NCBI GenBank assembly: GCA_963402885.1
Contig: OY727098.1
Coordinates: forward strand, 8,976,717-9,040,716
Source: Antedon bifida
Lineage: Eukaryota > Echinodermata > Crinoidea > Comatulida > Antedonidae
Length of the DNA: 64,000 nucleotides
Direction of reading: 5' to 3'
Below the pieces are notes generated by a model. It ran no database searches and was not told the origin of the DNA. It worked only from the letters and a program-made list of their open reading frames with translations. Made by a program: the position numbers and the translations under genes. Positions 57,040-64,000 of this stretch are shown here, piece by piece. Each line of letters starts with the position of its first letter. The stretch's first letter is position 1.

Positions 57040-57120
57040 AGAGCCGGGCTCCCAGGGGCCTTCGCCACCTGGACCCCGACTGAGGGAGCCCTTGGCGCCC
57101 CTCTGCCTAATGTTGCTCGT
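57040..57120. repeat. Isolated GC-rich patch with inverted GGGCTCCC/GGGAGCCC
   Basis: About 75 bp of GC-rich sequence (GGGCTCCCAGGGGCCTTCG ... GACTGAGGGAGCCC) in AT-rich DNA. The GGGCTCCC (57055-57062) and GGGAGCCC words are inverted and could form a hairpin. It looks like a fragment of a dispersed repeat, not a promoter. Confidence 0.5.
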
Positions 57121-58101
57121 TTCGCTCACAAAGTATTTCATTTTTATACATCCCCCCACTATTAAAAACAGATCTGCGTCGTTGGTACAGTAGGCCAGAT
57201 TTTATATTTTATTTGATTGTTAAACAAAAATAATTGACTAATAAATCATTATTTCTGAGGAAAGAACAATAATTATCTGTTACATCAAAAAGTTGAGTGG
57301 CGTTTTTTGTAAGAATTATTTCTTAATGCTACTGTACAGTATATCACATAAATATCTGCTGGTCAATATCATGTTGAAAGTAAAACAGAGACTACACATC
57401 TTAATAGTTGAGTCTAGAGCATTAATTTCTGCAAATGTTCTTTATACCCTAGCTAAGTGTGAATTTGATACATTCAACTCCTTTGAGATTCATTTTATGG
57501 TTGCATATCAAACACCCAAGTACATGTAAACAGCTACTATGACATTTAGGTTTAATCTAAAATCTGTAATTTACTTTCTTCATCTATCATTAAAAGGCAA
57601 TTTCAGGTTGTAGATTTGTTTATTTTTCTATGTTTCTATTTACCAATGGATGGATTTTGTATTGTTTATTTTAAATACTCTAACAAACACATTTGTTTGA
57701 AATATTTAAATTTTTGGTATTGATAAAATCTCGGAATATCCTTGTAAACCTAAGCTAGGGGACACCCTACAGAAAGATATCTGCGTCAGTGATGTGTAAA
57801 GGTAGTCGAGAAGGCATGTTGCAGCTATTTTTTGGTCCAAAAGAAACACATGTATTTTGTACAAAGGGTTTGGCAATGCTTACATTTGAATGTCTTATTT
57901 ACAACCATCAAAATCAGCATCTTTTAGGCAAAACAATCAATTTCTACCAATCTTATCGCAAAGGCTTATATAAAAGTACAGAAACAGAAATTCCCTTTAA
58001 TATGATATTTCTCATCGGAGACAAAAGTCTGTGGTTGATATTAAAGTTGATAATTAATTAGTTTATGATGTGATTATTCATATCGATGAAGATCTAATTA
58101 A

Positions 58102-58172
58102 CAACTAGAATTTAATTCGTCACTTTGACGAATTATAGGTGATCATTTTTATAATTTTAATGAAATTAAATC
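58102..58172 (+). repeat. Partial third copy of the tandem unit start
   Basis: AACTAGAATTTAATTCGTC ... TAGGTGATCATTTTTATAATTTTAATGAAATTAAATC is the first about 70 bp of the 1.54-kb unit, immediately before the first full unit. AATTCGTCA/TGACGAATT forms a 9-bp hairpin with a CTT loop. Confidence 0.85.
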
Positions 58173-59710
58173 TAACTAGAATTTAATTCGTCACTTTGAC
58201 GAATTATAGGTGATCATTTTTATCATTTTACTGAAATTAATTTTTTTTAAAACATGCACGTACGTTAACATACGATCGGAAAATGTTGATGTATGCCATC
58301 CTATTATATGCTTATAGTGCTGAGTTGTGCCTATATGCCATATACAATATGTACAGTATATACTGTATATCTATATACAGTGTAGCATAGGTGAAATTGC
58401 GGGACACATGTTCTAATTTTTTGGCATGATGACGTTATCAAACTAAACTTTAAGATGACAATTTCGAAAGATAATTAATTGAGCAAAACAATATAAGATT
58501 TGGAAAACAATTTGGCACGTAGAAGCGCTGTGCGCGCTCTTTGAATTGTGTATAACTTTGACGAAAAATATGAAAAAACTACTTTTTCACTTCAACTGGC
58601 CATATGTTAACGTCACAACATCCGATAGGCTTAATTTTTATATGAATAAATATCTACATTTCATCAGCTTTCATAATAAATTATAATCATCAAGGTAACC
58701 TTCAATTCTGAAGAGCTGTAAGATATTCAAATTTACTGCGAAGGTGAAATTACACGGCCTACGTTATTCAAGTTTTTACGCGTGATGACGTCATTAAAAT
58801 GAAGATAGTGTCAACTCATGATAAAGATAATTAATTAAGCAAGCACATACTGAAAGTTGTGCGAAATTCGAGCACACATAACCAAGATGCGCTCTGTTGA
58901 ATGTGATAATCTACACAAAAAGATAACAAATCCTAATTTTTAAATTCAAGTGGCCATTTGATGACGTCAAAACATTTTGTACGTAAAATGTGTACATGAA
59001 TTCATATCTACAACTCAATGGCTTCCAGAATAAGTTAAAAAAATCGGGGGTCATCTTGCATTCTGAAGAATTATTTTCATTTTAAAAAAGACCTATTTTT
59101 CACCATTTTCAGAACTTTTGTAAAATAAATGTGCGCATTTTGTCATTTTTAACGTGCTCGTATAGCGTTATTTTAAGTCGGAACTGACTCAAATTTGGTG
59201 AATGTACTAAGGATGGTGAGTAGAATGAGATTTGTAAAAAAAATTCATATTTTTTACGCTTTTTAAGTATCGCGCGCGCAAAAACGCATTTTTGCGCAGT
59301 AATTTTTTGAAACACGCAAATGGCCTAATTCATGCTCTAAATTGATCAAAACTTAATTTTGAGCTTTTTAAATTTTTAACGCGCGATATCACGCGCATGA
59401 ACCTACGTGCGCGTGCGTTTTTATTTGCTAATATTTTTACCCTTGATCTGAAGTTTACGTGTAGTGAATTTCATTAATATGTGATAATGAATTATGGAGA
59501 TATGATTGATAATGTGATTTCGCAAAATGGCGTATAAATGTCGTCACGGATGAGTGATCACGCTGGAAAGCTTATTAGGATTAAGTTGTATTATTTGAAA
59601 GATATTCTGAAATTTTTGTAATCATTGACATTAAACTTTTTGAGATAATTGTTACACAAAATAGTGTACAGAAACAATAAAAAGAAAAAAAAAAATAAAA
59701 AAAAAAATAA
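58173..59710 (+). repeat. 1.54-kb tandem unit, copy 1
   Basis: Begins TAACTAGAATTTAATTCGTC and ends in ACAATAAAAAGAAAAAAAAAAA. It is nearly identical to 59711-61238 (only scattered substitutions and small indels seen). It contains two diverged internal subunits of about 345 bp, each opening GTGAAATT.C..GG.C (58391 and 58745) and each carrying GATGACGT.AT, GATAATTAATT.AGCA and a TGGCCAT.TG..GACGTCA-type block. The open frame at 59315-59109 (minus) is duplicated in copy 2 and is not considered a gene. Confidence 0.93.
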
Positions 59711-61238
59711 TAACTAGAATTTAATTCGTCACTTTGACGAATTATAGGTGATCATTTTTATCATTTTACTGAAATTAATTTTTTTTAAACATGCACGTAC
59801 GTTAACATACGATCGGAAAATGTTGATGTATGCCATCCTATTATATGCTTATAGTGCTGAGTTGTGCCTATATGCCATATACAATATGTACAGTATATAC
59901 TGTATATCTATATACAGTGTAGCATAGGTGAAATTACGGGACACACATGTTCTAATTTTTTGGCATGATGACGTTATCAAACTAAACTTTAAGATGACAA
60001 TTTCGAAAGATAATTAATTGAGCAAAAAAATATAAGATTTGGAAAAAAATTTGGCACGTCGAAGCGCTGTGCGCGCTCTTTGATTTGTGTATAACTTTGA
60101 CGAAAAATATGAAAAAACTACTTTTTCACTTCAACTGGCCATATGTTAACGTCACAACATCCGATAGGCTTAATTTTTATATGAATTAATATCTACATTT
60201 CATCAGCTTTCATAATAAATTATAATCATCAAGGTAACCTTCAATTCTGAAGAGCTGTAAGATATTCAAATTTACTGCGAAGGTGAAATTACACGGCCTA
60301 CGTTATTCAAGTTTTTACGCGTGATGACGTCATTAAAATGAAGATAGTGTCAACTCATGATAAAGATAATTAATTAAGCAAGCACATACTGAAAGTTGTG
60401 CGAAATTCGAGCACACATAACCAAGATGCGCTCTGTTGAATGTGATAATCTACACAAAAAGATAACAAATCCTAATTTTTAAATTCAAGTGGCCATTTGA
60501 TGACGTCAAAACATTTTGTACGTAAAATGTGTACATGAATTCATATCTACAACTCAATGGCTTCCAGAATAAGTTAAAAAAATCGGGGGTCATCTTGCAT
60601 TCTGAAGAATTATTTTCATTTTAAAAAAGACCTATTTTTCACCATTTTCAGAACTTTTGTAAAATTAATGTGCGCATTTTGTCATTTTTAACGTGCTCGT
60701 ATAGCGTTATTTTAAGTCGGAACTGACTCAAATTTGGTGAATGTACTAAGGATGGTGAGTAGAATGAGATTTGTAAAAAAAATTCATGTTTTTTACGCTT
60801 TTTAAGTATCGCGCGCGCAAAAACGCATTTTTGCGCAGTAATTTTTTGAAACACGCAAATGGCCTAATTCATGCTCTAAATTGATCAAAACTTAATTTTG
60901 AGCGTTTTAAATTTTTAACGCGCGATATCACGCGCATGAACCTACGTGCGCGTGCGTTTTTATTTGCTAATATTTTTACCCTTGATCTGAAGTTTACGTG
61001 TAATGAATTTCATTAATATGTGATAATGAATTATGGAGATATGATTGATAATGTGATTTCGCAAAATGGCGTATAAATGTCGTCACGGATGAGTGATCAC
61101 GCTGGAAAGCTTATTAGGATTAAGTTATATTATTTGAAAGATATTCTGAAATTTTTGTAATCATTGACATTAAACTTTTTGAGATAATTGTTACACAAAA
61201 TAGTGTACAGAAACAATAAAAAGAAAAAAAAAAATAAT
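59711..61238 (+). repeat. 1.54-kb tandem unit, copy 2
   Basis: Repeats copy 1 in the same order and direction. Differences include TTTAAACATGCACG for TTTAAAACATGCACG near the start and GAGCGTTTTAAA for GAGCTTTTTAAA near the end. It is followed by the hairpin doublet at 61238-61348. Confidence 0.93.
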
Positions 61239-61348
61239 AATAAAGATTTTATACAATAACAATAGGTGATCATTTTATTCTAAATGATCACCTAATAAAG
61301 ATTTTATACAATAACAATAGGTGATCATTTTATTCTAAATGATCACCT
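61238..61348. repeat. Two tandem 55-bp units, each ending in a perfect 12-bp-stem hairpin
   Basis: TAATAAAGATTTTATACAATAACAAT leads into AGGTGATCATTT-TATTCT-AAATGATCACCT, and the whole is repeated once without change (stems 61264-61275/61282-61293 and 61319-61330/61337-61348). The AGGTGATCATTTT word also occurs at the start of each 1.54-kb unit. Confidence 0.93.
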
Positions 61349-61539
61349 AATTATGGTAATATAGGTATGTGTGTCTCTTCCTCCTCATGAAATTGAATGT
61401 TTTGTGCTTTAAATTAATTTCTTAAAGAGGTGATTTAGCATATCCAGAAAGCAGTTACTTTTATCTTGAATCAATCATTGATATATAATATTATATAAAT
61501 CAATTATTTGTTATACAATAAAAAGTAATCTAATATGCC

Positions 61540-61950
61540 TAATATTTAATATGCCTAAAATTAATATGATTATATATAAGAATATGATCTCATATCTTGG
61601 TTGTTTACTTGATGAAGAACTGTCTGTAGAATCTATAGTTCAAAAAGTTCTTAGTAAACTAACTCAAGACTTACATCTTTGTATAGACAAATTCTATGTT
61701 CTATGTTTCTTATGGAAAATTAGTACCTTATTTTACTGAAAAGTTTAAAAGAGTTTCATCTAACCACCACCATTCTAGAAGTAGTGTCAATGGTTTTTCA
61801 GTTCCTAAATCTGATAGTCAAATATCTAAAACTTTTTATTAAACAGGCATAAAGGCATGGAATAACCTACCTCAATCCATTCAGCAAATTGAAAACAAAA
61901 GTAATTTTAAGAAAAATGTTAAATCACATTTCTGTTCAACCAAATAACTA
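61540..61950 (+). pseudogene. Non-LTR retrotransposon ORF2 C-terminal remnant
   Basis: YLGCLLDEELSVESIV.....SKL (61590-61650) fits the post-RT 'YLG-hxxD' region of LINE proteins. After shifts, FSVPKSDSQISKTF and GIKAWNNLPQSIQQIENKSNFKKN (61795-61915) match the usual C-terminal 'WN-LP' tail. Stops interrupt it. No RT core lies in the window. Confidence 0.6.
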
Positions 61951-61954
61951 AAAG

Positions 61955-63120
61955 TCAATCATAGTCTTTTTAATTAACTTATTTTATATATATTATTGTT
62001 TTTGTTATATTTATGTGTTTAATGCAATACTTTGTAATGTTTATATTTTTTATTTTAGATTATAAAAGGATCCCAATGGAATTAAGCTAATCAGCTTTTT
62101 GAGCTATCCTGCCTCCCTTGAATAAACGCCCCCATAGAACATCATTTGGAACAAACTTCCCTCTTGAATAAACGTCCTCCTGGGTCCTTTAGTAATAATA
62201 TAGTAATAGTGTTTGATTTTTAAAACAGTGAAATAAACATACAAACTACACTTAATGATCATTTGTTCAACATTTAATACCAGTACTTACTACCTAGAAC
62301 TTGTAGCTTTTAACTGTGTAGCCTTACAGAAAGGGAACAAATATAAATTGTGGCGGGCGTATATCATGCAATTTATATTTATTGCATTATATTGCTCTTA
62401 GATATGATTTAAAAGAACAAAAGATAGAAATGTACTTTCATTATACATAATTCTTTCAAATAAAGAGGAATAAATTTGGGATAAGATCAAAGATAACGAA
62501 ATGAATATGCCGCTATAAAAGCTTTCAAAAGATTTCCAGATCTAATTATTTTGAAGATCTAATCCCAACGATAGATGTAAAGATTCTGGGATTAGAACTC
62601 GACATGGTGGGTGCAATTAAGACTTAGTACCAGTTCCGATAGATCTTGCTAAAAATACCCGGAAACAAAAGCTTAATTAGACGAGATTTAATGGGAAGAA
62701 TTAAGGATATTGGCATTTAATGGGTCTTACAGGTTTTAGCAGTTTCTAGTTTAATTAATTAGTTTTCTAATGAAGAATACAAAATCTAAAGCTTCAAGAA
62801 AGTACTGGTGAAGGCCAAGTGTTTTATTAAAGAGCATTAACATTATAGGATTGACTCATATAGTACGCTAGCATTATTACCCGTCTTCAACGGGTGGGAG
62901 TCCTGCTGAATTACAGATTTCAATTGAGAAAACTTGTCAAACGCATGTAAAATTATATAAAATACAATTGAAATTTCATTTTCTTTGTTTTAAATGCATT
63001 GATCAATTTATTGATTTATTGAAATAAAGTTTAACAAAACATACGTCTGGTAGACTGAATGCTTATATAAGTATGCAATGTACACCGTGAGTAAAATGCA
63101 TTTTTAACAAAAATAAATAC
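61955..63120. other. Intergenic region
   Basis: No gene is supported. 62113-62190 has GAATAAACGCCCCC and GAATAAACGTCCTCC words related to the GGGGCGTTTATT patches elsewhere. Confidence 0.45.
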
Positions 63121-63125
63121 TTTAA

Positions 63126-63655
63126 AGATGTATTGTCCCTTTGACTAATTCCAAAAAAATAAAAAATAAATATTTCGAAAAAAAGTGAGTCATTTTGAAG
63201 TATCATAATAGTTATTAACTTTCACCAAAAATTAGTTGAAAAAAAAATAATTTAACTGAAATACAGACGTTTTTTTGTTCAAAAAATAACTTTGATTTCC
63301 AGTCAAAGTTTTCTATCAAAACATATCTCATAATGCAACGCGCTTGTTTGGCTACTCTGTATGTATAATCATAAAACTTCCTCTGTGTGAAAACACCTTC
63401 TCAATCGTGACGAGTTGTAAACAATCCTAATTAGCATCATGCATAATGCATACTCGTGGTTTGAAATCTTTGTTTACTTTCACTCGCGATGATTTTCAAG
63501 ACGAAATGCAATCAAATTAATTTACCTGTTAATTACGTTTTTGGTTCGAATTTTCGACTTGAAGTGAATAACTTTAATATGACTTTGATATATGGCCAAT
63601 TTAAATTTAGAATATTTTGTTTTTCATTTTTTGTGTTTCAAGGGACAATACATCT
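63126..63655 (+). mobile_element. TTAA-flanked MITE, copy 3
   Basis: TTAA (63122-63125) then AGATGTATTGTCCCTTTGAC, and at the right end GGGACAATACATCT then TTAA (63656-63659). It is collinear with copies at 5807 and 17058, about 530 bp, without the 137-bp nested insert. It has the AACTTTGA.T hairpin with one changed base. Confidence 0.9.
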
Positions 63656-63659
63656 TTAA

Positions 63660-64000
63660 ACATTTTACACTATATTTTATATACACTTGCAAGTTTTAGG
63701 TACTGTACCATTCATAATCTGAAGTTCGAAAAGTACAGTTATTTACGAATAGGTATTGCTAGAACATGTGGGAAAATAGTGGTACCTCTGTAGATATGTA
63801 AATAATTAAACATTATTATTTAAATTCATGATTACCATACAGTACAAAGAAATGTTTCCTTACAGTAGTGGCCGTTTATTACTGAAATACAATCCACACT
63901 TTTATCGATAGGCTTATGAAAGGATTACTCCATGAACTTAAATACATTATTTTTACTACTATTTAACTGTAAGACTTTCAATTACAAAATTTACTTGGAT
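63660..64000. other. AT-rich sequence to the window end
   Basis: Nothing beyond AT-rich sequence with a few TACAGTA words was seen. Confidence 0.4.

Noticed and set aside
57293-58061. Open frames of 78 and 90 codons
   Set aside because: No domain, no splice context and AT-rich composition typical of chance ORFs here.
59109-60854. Two matching 68-codon minus-strand ORFs (59109-59315 and 60648-60854)
   Set aside because: They lie at the same place in each 1.54-kb tandem unit, show no recognisable domain, and are explained by the duplication.

Overview
The window is eukaryotic genomic DNA: AT-rich, intron-containing and full of transposon remains. No bacterial or viral gene layout is present. 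The best guess is a marine invertebrate deuterostome, probably an echinoderm. The reasons are animal-type nuclear genes (mitochondrial DNA polymerase gamma, a poly-C2H2 zinc-finger protein), echinoderm-style Ty3/Gypsy and Penelope-like retroelements, and frequent TAGGCCTA and TACTGTA/TACAGTA words. Species cannot be fixed from the sequence alone.

Layout. 1-700: Ty3/Gypsy reverse transcriptase remnant. 740-1345 (minus): P-element/THAP9-like transposase remnant. 1782-6430: a 31-bp minisatellite interrupted by two transposons, a 2.86-kb Penelope-like element with inverted terminal repeats (2116-4973) and a TTAA-flanked MITE (5807-6327). 6905-7190: a foldback. 7190-11620: non-coding, with scattered repeats. 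11620-14340: remnants of a P-like transposase, a MITE and a Ty3/Gypsy gag-pol. 14340-16390: upstream region of the main gene, with a TCTCGCGAGA palindrome and a possible 5' UTR exon. 16395-31721 (plus): the complete nuclear gene for the catalytic subunit of mitochondrial DNA polymerase gamma. It has 21 coding exons whose lengths sum to 3510 bp with every phase consistent, giving 1169 residues. Its introns carry minisatellites, nested MITEs and a retrotransposon gag fragment. 36222-38756 (minus): a zinc-finger protein with 20 C2H2 fingers arranged as a 9-finger block duplicated inside the gene. 41480-42385: decayed LINE. 46670 onward (plus): the first exons of an unrecognised small secreted or membrane-anchored protein with large introns. 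One of those introns holds a Mutator-like non-autonomous element with a 10-bp target duplication, and the same stretch holds a hammerhead-like Penelope fragment, a MITE and a tRNA-like gene. 58100-61350: a 1.54-kb tandem duplication built from older internal repeats. 63126-63655: third copy of the TTAA MITE.

The host genes are independent of one another: mtDNA replication, a likely DNA-binding protein, and an unknown. Most of the remaining structure is mobile-element biology. The most interesting parts are the Penelope element with inverted pLTRs and hammerhead-like motifs inserted in a minisatellite, the nested MITEs with readable target duplications, the Mutator-like element, and the duplicated zinc-finger array. 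No computation was run. All exon boundaries were read by eye from splice signals, reading-frame continuity and known family motifs.
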